Shown piece by piece: positions 18,743-29,809 of a DNA stretch of 64,000 nt (position 1 is the stretch's first letter; each line of letters begins with the position of its first letter). The position numbers and the translations under genes are program-made. The stretch is taken from positions 395,847 through 459,846 of the forward strand of contig NZ_CP074435.1 in NCBI RefSeq assembly GCF_019923565.1, in the 5' to 3' direction. The notes under the pieces were generated by a model, which saw only the letters and a list, made by a program, of their open reading frames with translations, did not search any database and was not told the origin of the DNA. Source of the stretch: Candidatus Schneideria nysicola. Its GTDB lineage: Bacteria; Pseudomonadota; Gammaproteobacteria; Enterobacterales; Enterobacteriaceae.

Positions 18743-19360
18743 TTAAATAATACTTTGTAAACGACTATTCACTTCATCCCAATTAATAATATTCCAAAAT
18801 GCATCAATATAATCTCTGCGTCTGTTTTGATATTGTAAATAATAAGCATGCTCCCATAAATCTATACCAAGAATTGGGATTCCAGAAGTGCCTGATATAT
18901 TTTCCCCCATTAATGGATTATCTTGATTGATGGTATGTACTATATTAAGTTGATTATTCTGTTTAACTAACCAAACCCAACCGGAACCAAAAAGAGATAG
19001 GGCTGATTGCTGAAACCTATCTTTAAATGATCCTATGTTACCAAAATTATCTTCGATTATCTGTTTGATTTCTCCTTTTAAAGGTACATGCTTCTTTAGA
19101 CTTTTCCAGAAAAAATTATGATTAATATATCCTCCAACATTATTACGTAAAATTGTTTGGGTAATTAGAGGAAATTTTTCTAATTCTTGAATGATTTTTT
19201 CTATTTGAATATTAGAATCATGGAAATCTTTTAATATAGTATTAGCATTATCAATATAAGTTTGATGATGTTTGGTATGATGAATTTCCATTGTTTTTCT
19301 ATCGATATAAGGTTCTAAATCGCTATAATTATATTCAAGATTAGGTAAAGTTAATGTCAT
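18743..19360 (-). CDS. sodA: Manganese superoxide dismutase SodA
   Basis: Dismutes superoxide in the cytoplasm. The 205-residue product (E. coli 206) has all four metal ligands: H27, H81, D167 and H171 (DLWEHAYY). Gln at 146 (NQDNPL) with Gly at the position that holds Gln in FeSOD indicates the manganese type. A manganese transporter, mntH, is encoded at 55-56.5 kb, consistent with metal supply. The gene converges on nfo and diverges from uvrD. Confidence 0.96.
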   Translation of the reverse strand: MTLTLPNLEYNYSDLEPYIDRKTMEIHHTKHHQTYIDNANTILKDFHDSNIQIEKIIQELEKFPLITQTILRNNVGGYINHNFFWKSLKKHVPLKGEIKQIIEDNFGNIGSFKDRFQQSALSLFGSGWVWLVKQNNQLNIVHTINQDNPLMGENISGTSGIPILGIDLWEHAYYLQYQNRRRDYIDAFWNIINWDEVNSRLQSII

Positions 19361-19515
19361 AAATACTTCTCCATATTGGCTTTATAATAAGAGATTTGGA
19401 TAATAATTTATATATAAAAAAAAGTCCAATAAGATTAAAACTCTTTTTTAATTGTAATAGTTTGTAAAGGAATATATATCTATAAAAATTTTAATTGGAG
19501 GATATGAATTAAGAA

Positions 19516-21696
19516 ATGCTATATAAATATGATTTACTTAATGGATTAAATAAAAAACAATATGAAGCAGTTACAACGTCTTGCAATCATGTTTTAGTCT
19601 TAGCTGGGGCTGGAAGTGGAAAAACTAGGGTATTAGTTCATCGTATTGCATGGTTATTATTAGAAAAAAAATATTTACCTTCTTCTATTATGGCAATGAC
19701 CTTTACTAATAAAGCAGCTTCGGAGATACAAAAGCGTATTGCATCTCTTATCGATATTAAAAAAAATAATATGTGGATTGGTACTTTTCATAGTTTAGCT
19801 TATCGCATATTACGAATACATTATAAAGAAGCTAATCTATTACAAAATTTCCAAGTAATTGATAATCAAGATCAGATAAAAATTATTAAAAAAATTATTG
19901 ATTTATTAAAATTAAATAAGAATCAATATTCTGCCGACCAAGTCATAAAATATATATCTAAAAAAAAAGATAGTGGAATCCAGTGTTTTCAAGAAGAAAT
20001 AATGTTGGAACGTATTTATCATGCTTATCAAAAAGCATGTGAGATTGCGAATCTAGTAGATTTTTCAGATTTATTAATTCGCGTTAATCAATTATGGATA
20101 AATAATCCACATATTTTATCTTATTATCAACAAAGATTTGTCAATATTCTAATTGACGAATTTCAAGATACCAATAGGATTCAGTATAATTGGATGTATA
20201 TCATTGCTAAAAATAATAAAAATAATGTAATGGTTGTCGGAGATGATGATCAATCTATTTACAGTTGGCGTGGTGCACAAATAAGTAATATTATAAATTT
20301 TACAAAAGATTTTATTCCTACAAAAATTATTCGACTGGAACAAAATTATCGTTCTACTGGTAATATTTTGAATGCAGCAAATATTTTAATTGCGAAGAAT
20401 AATACTAGATTTAGAAAAACTCTTTGGACAAACGATGAAAGAGGAGATCCAATTTATATTTATTGCGCATCTAATGAGTTAGATGAAGCAGATTTTATAA
20501 TAAAATCTATTCATTTCGCATTAAAAAGCAATCTAATCTTATTAGGAGAATGTGCGATTTTATATCGTAATAATGCACAATCACGTCTATTAGAAGAATT
20601 CTTAATAAGAATGAAGATACCTTATCTTATTTATGGTAGTCTCCGTTTTTTTGAACGTCAAGAGATTAAAGATATATTAGCTTATTTAAGATTATTAATT
20701 AATCGAAATGATGATCTTTCTTATGAAAGAATTATTAATATACCTAATAGAGGTATTGGTCCTCGTACATTAGAAATAATTCGTTGTACTGCGGAGAGAA
20801 ATAAAATAAATTTGTGGGATTCTAGCTGTCTTCTACTACAAGAGAAACGCTTATCTCCACGTTCTGCTTATGCATTAAATCAATTTATACAATTAATTAA
20901 TAATTTAGAACAAGAAATTATTCATTTACCATTACCTATCCAAGTTGAAAAAGTAATTCGTGGTTCTGGTTTGTTAACGATGTATGATAGGAACCAAGAA
21001 AAGAATCAAAATAGAATAGACAATATTGAAGAGTTAATTACTGCAATAAAACAGTACTATAATCTTTATAAAGATGAAAAAGCACCTAAATTTACTTTAC
21101 TTCATTCGTATTTAAATACTCTTCTTCTATCAGAACCAGAACAAACAGAAGATCGTCCAAAAGATACCGTCAAACTTATGACTATTCACGCTGCTAAAGG
21201 ATTAGAGTTTAGTCAAGTATTTATCGTTGGAATGGAAGAAGGTATTTTCCCTAATCGAATGTACTTAGATACAGTAGAAAAATTGGAAGAAGAAAGAAGA
21301 TTAGCTTATGTAGGAATTACTAGAGCTATAAAAAGATTAACATTTACTTATACTAAATCGCGATATTTATATGGAAAGAAAACTTTCTCTACCCCTTCAC
21401 GCTTTATTGCGGAATTACCAAAAGAGTGTATAAAAAAAATAAATCATTATTCTGAGATAGATAGAAATAGAGAGAATATAAATCATAAATTTTATAATAT
21501 TAATAATATTAATAAGAGAAAAATGACATTGACGATTGGACAGTATATCTATCATAAGAAATTCGGGAAAGGTAAAATAATGAAAGTTATTATAGATAAT
21601 GATAGTATACAAAATCGTATACAAATTGCTTTTAAAAAAGGCTATGATATAAAATGGTTAGTGACCGAATATGCAGACATTGAAATTCTAGAATAA
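19516..21696 (+). CDS. uvrD: DNA helicase II UvrD
   Basis: 3'-5' SF1 helicase used in mismatch repair and nucleotide excision repair. The 726-residue protein (E. coli 720) shows all helicase motifs: GAGSGKTR (I), TFTNKAA (Ia), DEFQDTN (II), VGDDDQSIYSWRGA (III), LEQNYRS (IV), TIHAAKGLEF (V) and RRLAYVGITRA (VI). The C-terminal KFGKGK...IKWLV region, which binds RNA polymerase in E. coli, is retained. The GGAGG sequence is 14 bases from the ATG, and a tiny in-frame ATG-AAT-TAA lies between them. Confidence 0.97.
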   Translation: MLYKYDLLNGLNKKQYEAVTTSCNHVLVLAGAGSGKTRVLVHRIAWLLLEKKYLPSSIMAMTFTNKAASEIQKRIASLIDIKKNNMWIGTFHSLAYRILRIHYKEANLLQNFQVIDNQDQIKIIKKIIDLLKLNKNQYSADQVIKYISKKKDSGIQCFQEEIMLERIYHAYQKACEIANLVDFSDLLIRVNQLWINNPHILSYYQQRFVNILIDEFQDTNRIQYNWMYIIAKNNKNNVMVVGDDDQSIYSWRGAQISNIINFTKDFIPTKIIRLEQNYRSTGNILNAANILIAKNNTRFRKTLWTNDERGDPIYIYCASNELDEADFIIKSIHFALKSNLILLGECAILYRNNAQSRLLEEFLIRMKIPYLIYGSLRFFERQEIKDILAYLRLLINRNDDLSYERIINIPNRGIGPRTLEIIRCTAERNKINLWDSSCLLLQEKRLSPRSAYALNQFIQLINNLEQEIIHLPLPIQVEKVIRGSGLLTMYDRNQEKNQNRIDNIEELITAIKQYYNLYKDEKAPKFTLLHSYLNTLLLSEPEQTEDRPKDTVKLMTIHAAKGLEFSQVFIVGMEEGIFPNRMYLDTVEKLEEERRLAYVGITRAIKRLTFTYTKSRYLYGKKTFSTPSRFIAELPKECIKKINHYSEIDRNRENINHKFYNINNINKRKMTLTIGQYIYHKKFGKGKIMKVIIDNDSIQNRIQIAFKKGYDIKWLVTEYADIEILE

Positions 21697-21797
21697 AAAA
21701 TATTATTATTATAATAGTCAGTTAATAATACATATCCATATGAAAATAAGATATTTTATTATGTATGTATGATATAAATAATATGGACAATAGGAAT

Positions 21798-22748
21798 ATG
21801 CTTAATGCTTTTCAATTAGATAATAATCATTTGTCTCGACTGGATCCTAATACACAAGGAACGTTATTAAAAGCTATATGGATTGATCTAATCGAACCAG
21901 ATGATAAAGAAAGAAAAACAATACAAGATGAACTTGGTCAAAACTTAGCTACTTGTTTAGAGTTAGAGGATATTGAAGCTTCTGCTCGTTTCTTTGAAGA
22001 TAAAGATGGATTACATGTTCATTCTTTCTTTTTTTATGAAGATACAGGAGATCACGCTGGTAATGCTACAGTAGCATTTACTATACGTAATGGTAGACTT
22101 TATACTTTACGTGAAAGAGACCTACCTGCATTCCGATTATATCGAATGCGGGCTCGTAATCAACGATTGATTGATGGGAATGCTTATGAGTTACTATTAG
22201 ATTTATTTGAAACCAAAATTGAACAATTGGCAGATGAAATTGAAAATATTTATAGTGATCTTGAGTCTCTTAGTATTGTCATTATGGATGGTCAACAAGG
22301 AGAGAAATATGATGATGCCTTATCTACTCTGGCTTCATTAGAAGATATAGGATGGAAAGTAAGATTATGTTTGATGGATACACAACGAGCATTAAATTTT
22401 TTAGTTAGAAAGGCTAGTATTCCTTCTAGACAACTCAAACAAGCAAAGGATATATTAAGAGATATTGAATCATTATTACCTCACAATGAATCTCTATTTC
22501 AAAAAGTTAATTTTTTAATGCAAGCAGCAATGGGTTTTATCAATATAGAACAAAATCGTATCATTAGAATTTTCTCCGTAGTATCTGTTGTTTTTTTGCC
22601 TCCAACTTTAGTTGCTTCGAGTTATGGAATGAATTTCGAATATATGCCTGAATTAAATTGGTCTTTGGGTTATCCATGTGCAATCATATTAATGATTGCA
22701 ACCGGCTTAGCACCCTATCTATATTTTAAACGTAAAAAATGGTTATGA
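21798..22748 (+). CDS. corA: Magnesium transporter CorA
   Basis: Homopentameric inner-membrane channel for Mg2+ (also Co2+ and Ni2+). Strikingly similar to E. coli CorA, including long identical blocks such as [19 protein letters not shown] and [13 protein letters not shown]. Two C-terminal transmembrane helices surround the selectivity motif YGMNFE, and the last residues are FKRKKWL. The start ATG 21798 ([10 protein letters not shown]) gives 316 residues, the E. coli length; ATG 21783 or the upstream ATG at 21765 would add residues not found in E. coli. It overlaps convergent fumC by six bases. Confidence 0.97.
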   Translation: MLNAFQLDNNHLSRLDPNTQGTLLKAIWIDLIEPDDKERKTIQDELGQNLATCLELEDIEASARFFEDKDGLHVHSFFFYEDTGDHAGNATVAFTIRNGRLYTLRERDLPAFRLYRMRARNQRLIDGNAYELLLDLFETKIEQLADEIENIYSDLESLSIVIMDGQQGEKYDDALSTLASLEDIGWKVRLCLMDTQRALNFLVRKASIPSRQLKQAKDILRDIESLLPHNESLFQKVNFLMQAAMGFINIEQNRIIRIFSVVSVVFLPPTLVASSYGMNFEYMPELNWSLGYPCAIILMIATGLAPYLYFKRKKWL

Positions 22749-24131
22749 TTGAATCATATTCTTAGGATTGACCCATTCTTCGAATTGTCTTTCATTAATA
22801 TAACCAAGTTGTATCGCAGATTCTTTAATAGAGATATCATTGTTATAGGCCATTTTGACAATAGTCGCTACCTTATCGTAACCAAGATGATTATTTAAAA
22901 TCGTAGCTAACATTAAGGATTCATTAAGTAACTGTTCAATACGTTTATAATTAGGCTCTATACCCATTACACAATATTTATTAAAACTTTTTAAACCGTT
23001 CGCTAGAAGGCGTATTGATTGTAAAAAATTATAAATGATTATAGGACGTGAAACATTAAGTTCAAAATTTCCAGATGCACCAGCAATATTTATAACAGTA
23101 TCGTTTCCTAATATCTGATAACAGATCATCATTAATACTTCGCATTGTGTTGGATTAATTTTTCCTGGCATAATAGAACTACCAGGTTCATTTGCAGGTA
23201 TTTTTATTTCACCGATACCACAACGAGGACCAGATGCAAGCCATCTAATGTCATTGGCAATTTTTATTATAGATGTAGCCAAACTTTTTAAAGAACCATG
23301 ACTATAAACTAAAGCATCACAAGTAGACAAGGCTTCAAATTTATTTTTAGCTGGAATAAAAGGATGTCCAGTAAGTTCAGCTAAATTTTTTGATACCTCA
23401 ACAGCAAATTCTGTATGAGTATTTATACCGGTTCCTACAGCCGTCCCACCTATTGCTAATTCATAAAGATAAGGAATCGTATTATTTATATGAGATAATC
23501 CGTTTTCTAACATTTGTACCCAACCAGAAATTTCTTGACCTAATGTAAGAGGTAATGCATCTTGTAGATGGGTACGTCCAATCTTTATAATATCCTTAAA
23601 AGATTTTGATTTAATTTCTAATGTGTTTTTTATATTTTTAATTTTAGGAAGGAGTACTTCCTTAATAGAAGTTACTGCTGCCATATGCATGGCAGTTGGA
23701 AAAACATCATTAGAACTTTGACCTTTGTTAACGTCATCATTAGGATGTATTAATCTATGTTTACCACGTATTCCTCCGAGTAATTCACTGGCAATATTAG
23801 CTAAGACCTCATTCATATTCATATGAGTTTGAGTACCTGATCCTGATTGCCAAATTGTTAATATAAATTCCTTATTATATTTTTCTTCTAATATTTGATC
23901 TGCAGCTAAACTGATAGCATTAGCACATTCGGAGGATAATAATCCTAATTTTTTATTGACTTGTGCTGCAACACGTTTTATTTGAGCTAAAGCTTTAATA
24001 ATTTCTAATGGCATTATCTCTTCATTAGAAATTTGAAAATGTTTTAAAGCACGTTGTGTTTGTGCTCCCCATAGTCTATCATTAGGAATATTAATTACTC
24101 CTAAAGTATCTTTTTCTAAACGTGTGCTCAT
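22743..24131 (-). CDS. fumC: Fumarate hydratase class II
   Basis: Iron-independent fumarase that interconverts fumarate and malate. The 462-residue product (E. coli 467) carries [44 protein letters not shown] and the fumarase/aspartase signature [15 protein letters not shown] with its mobile-loop serine. A start at 24131 ([11 protein letters not shown]) has AGGA nine bases upstream and matches E. coli MNTVRSEKDSMG; starts at 24137 and 24140 are less well placed. Fumarate is also a product of nadB when fumarate is the electron acceptor's source pool, so the two are metabolically linked. Confidence 0.96.
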   Translation of the reverse strand: MSTRLEKDTLGVINIPNDRLWGAQTQRALKHFQISNEEIMPLEIIKALAQIKRVAAQVNKKLGLLSSECANAISLAADQILEEKYNKEFILTIWQSGSGTQTHMNMNEVLANIASELLGGIRGKHRLIHPNDDVNKGQSSNDVFPTAMHMAAVTSIKEVLLPKIKNIKNTLEIKSKSFKDIIKIGRTHLQDALPLTLGQEISGWVQMLENGLSHINNTIPYLYELAIGGTAVGTGINTHTEFAVEVSKNLAELTGHPFIPAKNKFEALSTCDALVYSHGSLKSLATSIIKIANDIRWLASGPRCGIGEIKIPANEPGSSIMPGKINPTQCEVLMMICYQILGNDTVINIAGASGNFELNVSRPIIIYNFLQSIRLLANGLKSFNKYCVMGIEPNYKRIEQLLNESLMLATILNNHLGYDKVATIVKMAYNNDISIKESAIQLGYINERQFEEWVNPKNMIQS

Positions 24132-24276
24132 TAACATCAATCCTTTTCAAATTCAAATTATAAAGAAGACTATTAACTTAACATTATTACATTTTTTTAC
24201 AAGAAAATTTATAATTTTCTATTTTAAAATAAATATTATATGTAATAAGATTCTTATATCAAATAGGATAAAAATT

Positions 24277-26373
24277 ATGCCAAATCTATTACCTACTCAA
24301 TGCAATTTACCTTTGAAACTACCCTGTTTTTCTAAAATTTCTTATAAAGATATTGTGAACATAGTAAAACAAGCAATAGATCATTGTTATAAAACTGTAG
24401 AAGAAGTTACTTCAAATAATAAGAATTTTACGTGGGAGAATCTTTGTCAACCTATTAGTGAATCTAATAATGATTTAAATTATATTTGGTCCTTTATTAA
24501 TCATATGAATGCAGTAAAAAATAGTCCAGATTTACGTAAAGCTTATGAGGAAAGTTTATTACTATTATCTGAATATACTACTTGGATTAGTCATCATAAT
24601 GGATTATATCAATCTTATTGTATTTTACAAAAAAATGTGGATATTTTTAATAAATTAAATGTAGCTCAAAAGAAATTAATTACAAATATAATAAGAGATT
24701 TTGAACTTTCTGGAACTAATCTATCAAAATCGCAAAAAAATTCTTATAAAAGAATAGTAACTCGATTATCAGAGTTATCTTTTATGTATAGTAACAATGT
24801 ATTAGATTCTACTATGGGATGGAATAAATTAATTACTAATAGAAAAGAACTTGCAGGCTTACCAAAAAGTACTTTATCTCTAGCATATAATACTGCTATA
24901 CGATATAATAAGAAAGGTTGGTTAATTACACTAGATACCCCTATCTATCTATCTATTCTTACTTATTGTGAAAATAGTTCTCTTCGAGAAGAAATATATT
25001 ATGCCTATAATACCCGCGCTTCAGATCAAGGTCCAAATGCTGGTAGATGGGATAATGGACCATTGATTAATGAAATTATTTCTCTACGTTATGAAATAGC
25101 TCAATTACTAGGTTTTAATAGTTATGCAGATAAATCATTAGTAACAAAAATGGCATGTGATAAAAATCATGTCATCAATTTTCTTCTAAATTTAATTAAA
25201 CATACAAAAGATAAAGGGAAAAAAGAATTTTTACAATTATGTACATTTGTTAAAAATTATTTTAATTGTGATCTAATTCATCCTTGGGATATAGCTTTTT
25301 ATAGTGAGAAACAAAAGCAACATTATTTTGCTATTAATGATGAACAATTTCGACCATTTTTCCCAGAAAAAAAAGTATTAAGTGGTTTGTTTAAAATTAC
25401 TCAACTTCTTTATTGTATTTCTATAAAAGAAAGAAAAGAAGTAGATAGATGGGATCCAGATGTAAGATTTTTTGAAATATTTGATAAAAATGGACAATTG
25501 CGAGGAGGTTTTTACTTAGATTTATATGCAAGAATGAATAAAAGAGATGGGGCTTGGATGGAAAGCTGTACCGATATGTTTATAAAATCTGATGGAACAT
25601 TACAAAAGCCCGTTGCTTATTTAGTTTGTAATTTTAATCCTCCTATTGAGAATAAGAAAACAGCATTATTCACTCATAGTGAAGTTATTACTTTATTCCA
25701 TGAATTTGGACATGGATTACATCACATAATGACCTCAATTGATATATTGGGTATATCAGGAACGGATGGGATCCCCTGGGATGCAATTGAAATATCTAGT
25801 CAATTCATGGAAAATTTTTGTTGGACAGAACAAGCATTGTCTTTGATTTCTGGTCATTATAAAGATGATTCGCCTATCCCTTCATCTTTATTAAAACAAC
25901 TTTTATATACAAGAACTTATCAATCATCCTTATTTCTTTTAAGACAGTTAGAACTTAGTTTATTTGATTTTCGATTACATTGTCAAAATAATTTACAAGA
26001 TAATTATTACTTAAAATTACTAGAAAGTGTAAAAAAAGAAGTATCAGTTTTACCTACTGTAGAATGGAGTCGATTTCCTAATACATTTAGTCATATTTTT
26101 TCAGGTGGTTATGCTGCAGGCTATTATAGTTATTTATGGTCTAATGTTTTATCTTCTGATGCTTGGTCTTTATTTGAAGAAAAAGGAATTTTTAATCCGG
26201 ATGTTGGACAATCTTTTCTAGATAATATTCTATCCTGTGGTGGATCAGAAGATCCCTCAGTATTATTTTATCGTTTTAGAGGTCGTGATCCTAATATAAA
26301 TGCAATGTTACGCCATTATAATATTATCGAAAATGATAATATAGAAGAAAATATTAAATTAGATAAATTCTAA
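24277..26373 (+). CDS. prlC: Oligopeptidase A
   Basis: Zinc metallopeptidase of family M3 that degrades short peptides, including cleaved signal peptides. The 698-residue product (E. coli 680) has the zinc motif HEFGHGLHH followed by the downstream glutamate ligand region WDAIEISSQFMENF, plus NPVAYLVCNF-like and FSGGYAAGYYSYLW sequences. The open frame extends 51 codons upstream, but that part is AT-rich, overlaps fumC and has no homology; ATG 24277 with AGGA nine bases upstream is the start. Divergent from fumC. Confidence 0.95.
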   Translation: MPNLLPTQCNLPLKLPCFSKISYKDIVNIVKQAIDHCYKTVEEVTSNNKNFTWENLCQPISESNNDLNYIWSFINHMNAVKNSPDLRKAYEESLLLLSEYTTWISHHNGLYQSYCILQKNVDIFNKLNVAQKKLITNIIRDFELSGTNLSKSQKNSYKRIVTRLSELSFMYSNNVLDSTMGWNKLITNRKELAGLPKSTLSLAYNTAIRYNKKGWLITLDTPIYLSILTYCENSSLREEIYYAYNTRASDQGPNAGRWDNGPLINEIISLRYEIAQLLGFNSYADKSLVTKMACDKNHVINFLLNLIKHTKDKGKKEFLQLCTFVKNYFNCDLIHPWDIAFYSEKQKQHYFAINDEQFRPFFPEKKVLSGLFKITQLLYCISIKERKEVDRWDPDVRFFEIFDKNGQLRGGFYLDLYARMNKRDGAWMESCTDMFIKSDGTLQKPVAYLVCNFNPPIENKKTALFTHSEVITLFHEFGHGLHHIMTSIDILGISGTDGIPWDAIEISSQFMENFCWTEQALSLISGHYKDDSPIPSSLLKQLLYTRTYQSSLFLLRQLELSLFDFRLHCQNNLQDNYYLKLLESVKKEVSVLPTVEWSRFPNTFSHIFSGGYAAGYYSYLWSNVLSSDAWSLFEEKGIFNPDVGQSFLDNILSCGGSEDPSVLFYRFRGRDPNINAMLRHYNIIENDNIEENIKLDKF

Positions 26374-26381
26374 ATATTTTC

Positions 26382-26591
26382 TTAGTTAATTATTTTTTTA
26401 AATCTTTCATTAAAAAGATTTACACGGCCTTTATTATCAACTAAACGTTGTTTCCCTGTATAAAAGGGATGACATATATTACATATATCCAAATTTAAAT
26501 TTTGAGATAATGTAGAAAAAATTGGAATGGTATTGCCACAAGAACAAGTTGCGATGACTTGATTATAATTAGGATGAATATTTTTTTTCAT
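26382..26591 (-). CDS. rpmE: 50S ribosomal protein L31
   Basis: Ribosomal protein of the large subunit that bridges to the small subunit. The 69-residue product is the zinc-binding type: cysteines in CSCGN and [13 protein letters not shown]. The start at 26591 (MKKNIHPNY) is preceded by GGAG five bases upstream; the open frame extends four codons further without homology. It converges on prlC with an eight-base gap. Confidence 0.96.
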   Translation of the reverse strand: MKKNIHPNYNQVIATCSCGNTIPIFSTLSQNLNLDICNICHPFYTGKQRLVDNKGRVNLFNERFKKIIN

Positions 26592-26675
26592 GATACTCCT
26601 CAAGAGATAAATTTCAAATTATGTTTGATTTACTAATATATTTCCATAATAGAAAAGAGATTATATTATAATAAT

Positions 26676-27947
26676 ATGATGATAATATACAATATTATTC
26701 TATATTTATTACAACCTTTAATACTTATTAGATTGTTATGGCGTAGTAGAAAAAACTTATCTTTCTCATATTGGAATCGTTTGTCTGAACGTTATGGATT
26801 CTGTTCAGGAAAAGTAAAATCCAATGGAATTATGATACATGCTGTATCAGTAGGGGAAACTCTCATGATAATTTCATTTATTCATGCTTTACGTAATCGT
26901 TATCCTACTTTACCTATTACAATCACAACAAGTACTCTTACGGCTTCTGAGCAAGTTCAAAAAAAAATTCATACAGAAATCAGTCATGTATATTTACCTT
27001 ATGATTTACCTGGATCAATAAATCGTTTTTTAAATCAGGTTAATCCAAAATTGGTAGTGATTATGGAGACCGAAATTTGGCCGAATCTGATTAAAATATT
27101 ACATAATCGAAAAATACCTATTATTATAGCTAATGCACGTCTATCTAATCGTTCTATTATTGGTTACAAAAAAATTTATAAATTTATAAAATCAATTCTT
27201 CATGATATCACTCTTATTGTTGCACAAGATGAAACACATAGTAAAAGATTTATTGAAATAGGAGCCAAAAGCAATCAATTAAAAGTCATTGGTAATCTTA
27301 AATTTGAAGTCAATCTTTCCTCTGAATTAAAGTTAAATATAGAAAATTTAAGAAAAAAATGGATATCAAATAGACCAATATGGATTGCCTCTAGTACACA
27401 TACAGGAGAAGAAAGAATACTCTTATCTGCACATTCTAGATTATTAAATGATTTCCCTGATTTATTATTGATTTTAGTTCCTCGTCATCCGGAACGTTTT
27501 CTCTTAGTAGAAAAAATTGTTAAACAATCACATCTACAATATATTCTATGGAGTAAGAATATTATTCCATTGCTTGATACAAAAGTTCTAATAGGAGATA
27601 CAATAGGGGACCTGATATTACTATATGGAATGGCAGATATAGCCTTTATAGGTGGAAGTATGGTCCAATGTGGTGGACATAATCCACTAGAAGCTGTCAT
27701 ACATTCTCTGCCTATTTTAATGGGACCATATATTGAAAATTTTGAATATATTTGTAATAGTTTACAAAAAGAGGGAGTATTAATTATTGTTAATAATGAA
27801 TCGATGTTAGTTCAACATATTAAAACACTCTTAATCAATACGAATTATAGAAAAAAATGTGGTCAAATTGGTTTCAATTTTTTATTGAAACATCAGGGAG
27901 TCACACAACGTTTACTACATATATTAGAAAAATATATATCTACCTAA
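26676..27947 (+). CDS. waaA: Kdo transferase WaaA
   Basis: Adds Kdo residues to lipid IVA, the first step of LPS inner-core synthesis at the cytoplasmic face of the inner membrane. The 423-residue product (E. coli 425) has an N-terminal membrane anchor (YNIILYLLQPLILIRLLW), HAVSVGETLMI with the catalytic glutamate region, ETEIWPN, and the nucleotide-sugar-binding signature GGHNPLEAVIHSLPILMGP. Followed by coaD, as in E. coli. Its presence indicates that at least a Kdo-lipid A type LPS is made. Confidence 0.96.
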   Translation: MMIIYNIILYLLQPLILIRLLWRSRKNLSFSYWNRLSERYGFCSGKVKSNGIMIHAVSVGETLMIISFIHALRNRYPTLPITITTSTLTASEQVQKKIHTEISHVYLPYDLPGSINRFLNQVNPKLVVIMETEIWPNLIKILHNRKIPIIIANARLSNRSIIGYKKIYKFIKSILHDITLIVAQDETHSKRFIEIGAKSNQLKVIGNLKFEVNLSSELKLNIENLRKKWISNRPIWIASSTHTGEERILLSAHSRLLNDFPDLLLILVPRHPERFLLVEKIVKQSHLQYILWSKNIIPLLDTKVLIGDTIGDLILLYGMADIAFIGGSMVQCGGHNPLEAVIHSLPILMGPYIENFEYICNSLQKEGVLIIVNNESMLVQHIKTLLINTNYRKKCGQIGFNFLLKHQGVTQRLLHILEKYIST

Positions 27948-28008
27948 ATATATTTAAAGTTAAAAATTATTGTATTTCAGATTAAAAATGATTATTTTTA
28001 AGGAATGA

Positions 28009-28497
<489 letters not shown>

Positions 28498-28648
28498 TTT
28501 TTTATTTCTACTTTTTTTTCATAAGAAAGAAGATATATTATTTATTAGTTAATATTCCAGATCCAGATAGTTCATTTATAATACAATTGAAATATTTTAT
28601 TTTTCTTTGTGTTCACATAAATTTTTCACACATAAAAGAGTGAGACAG

Positions 28649-29746
28649 ATGAATCGTATTTTTAATTTTAGTGCTGGACCGGCAGCTATACCAATACAAG
28701 TATTACAAAAAGTACAGAAAGAACTATGTAATTGGCATAATTTAGGTGTATCAATAATGGAAATTAGCCATCGTAGTAAAGAATTTTTACAAATAGCACA
28801 AGAATCGGAAAGTGATTTACGTGAATTATTAAATGTACCTGATAATTATAAAATATTATTCTGTCAGGGAGGAGCTCGTGCTCAATTTGCAGCTGTTCCA
28901 ATGAATTTAATAACTAATAATGAAAAAAATAATGTAGAGTATATTATTAGTGGTTATTGGTCACGTTGTGCAGCACAAGAAGCACAAAAATACTGTGATC
29001 CCAAAATTATTGATGTCTTAGTTCAAGATGATACTATGTTAGGCATTAAATCCATGAAAAAATGGCCAATTTCGACCAATAGTACGTATGTACACTATTG
29101 TCCAAATGAAACAATAGAGGGTTTAGCTATACATGATTTACCTATATTTGATACAAAAAATACAGTAGTAGTAGCCGATTGTTCCTCTATGATTCTTTCA
29201 GCTCCTTTAGATATTAGTCGTTTTGGTATAATTTATGCGGGTGCTCAAAAAAATATTGGTCCTGCTGGATTAACAGTATTAATTATTCGTGAAGATTTAT
29301 TAGGATTAGCAAGGAAAGAAATTCCATCTGTTTTAAATTATCAATTATTATATGAATATTCTTCTATGTTTAATACCCCACCAACTTTTGCTTGGTATCT
29401 GGCAGGATTAGTATTTAAATGGCTAAAATCTGAGGGAGGTTTATTAGAAATAAGTAAACGTAATCAGGCTAAAGCAAAATTATTATATCAAACTATCGAT
29501 AATAGTGAATGTTATTCTAATAATATTAATCCATTAAACAGATCTTATATGAATATTCCATTTAAAATAATTAATAAAAAATTAGAGGAGATGTTTTTTC
29601 AAGAATCACTTAATGCCGGATTATATGCATTAAAAGGTCATAAAATATTAGGAGGGGTACGTGCATCTTTATACAATGCCGTTACTTTGGAAGGAGTACA
29701 AGCCTTAGTAGATTTTATGAAATATTTTGAACGTCGTTATGGTTAA
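28649..29746 (+). CDS. serC: Phosphoserine aminotransferase
   Basis: PLP enzyme that converts 3-phosphohydroxypyruvate to phosphoserine and also acts in pyridoxal phosphate synthesis. The 365-residue product (E. coli 362) starts [12 protein letters not shown]; the frame continues 14 codons upstream from a TTG without homology. The PLP lysine lies in [11 protein letters not shown], and [30 protein letters not shown] and [17 protein letters not shown] are conserved. Upstream of aroA, cmk and rpsA, as in E. coli. Confidence 0.96.
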   Translation: MNRIFNFSAGPAAIPIQVLQKVQKELCNWHNLGVSIMEISHRSKEFLQIAQESESDLRELLNVPDNYKILFCQGGARAQFAAVPMNLITNNEKNNVEYIISGYWSRCAAQEAQKYCDPKIIDVLVQDDTMLGIKSMKKWPISTNSTYVHYCPNETIEGLAIHDLPIFDTKNTVVVADCSSMILSAPLDISRFGIIYAGAQKNIGPAGLTVLIIREDLLGLARKEIPSVLNYQLLYEYSSMFNTPPTFAWYLAGLVFKWLKSEGGLLEISKRNQAKAKLLYQTIDNSECYSNNINPLNRSYMNIPFKIINKKLEEMFFQESLNAGLYALKGHKILGGVRASLYNAVTLEGVQALVDFMKYFERRYG

Positions 29747-29750
29747 TATC

Positions 29751-29766
29751 TTACTTTATAAAGTAA
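29751..29766. repeat. Perfect 16-bp palindrome between serC and aroA
   Basis: TTACTTTATAAAGTAA is self-complementary over its full length and begins four bases after the serC stop. It could be a weak terminator stem without loop or a protein-binding site. AT-rich palindromes of this size can occur by chance here. Confidence 0.3.
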
Positions 29767-29809
29767 AATAAAATTAGTAATATCATGAATGGAGGATAGA
29801 GCAGCTAGT

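Noticed and set aside
24124-24276. N-terminal extension of prlC by 51 codons
   Set aside because: Low-complexity AT-rich sequence overlapping fumC without homology; ATG 24277 has a good SD.
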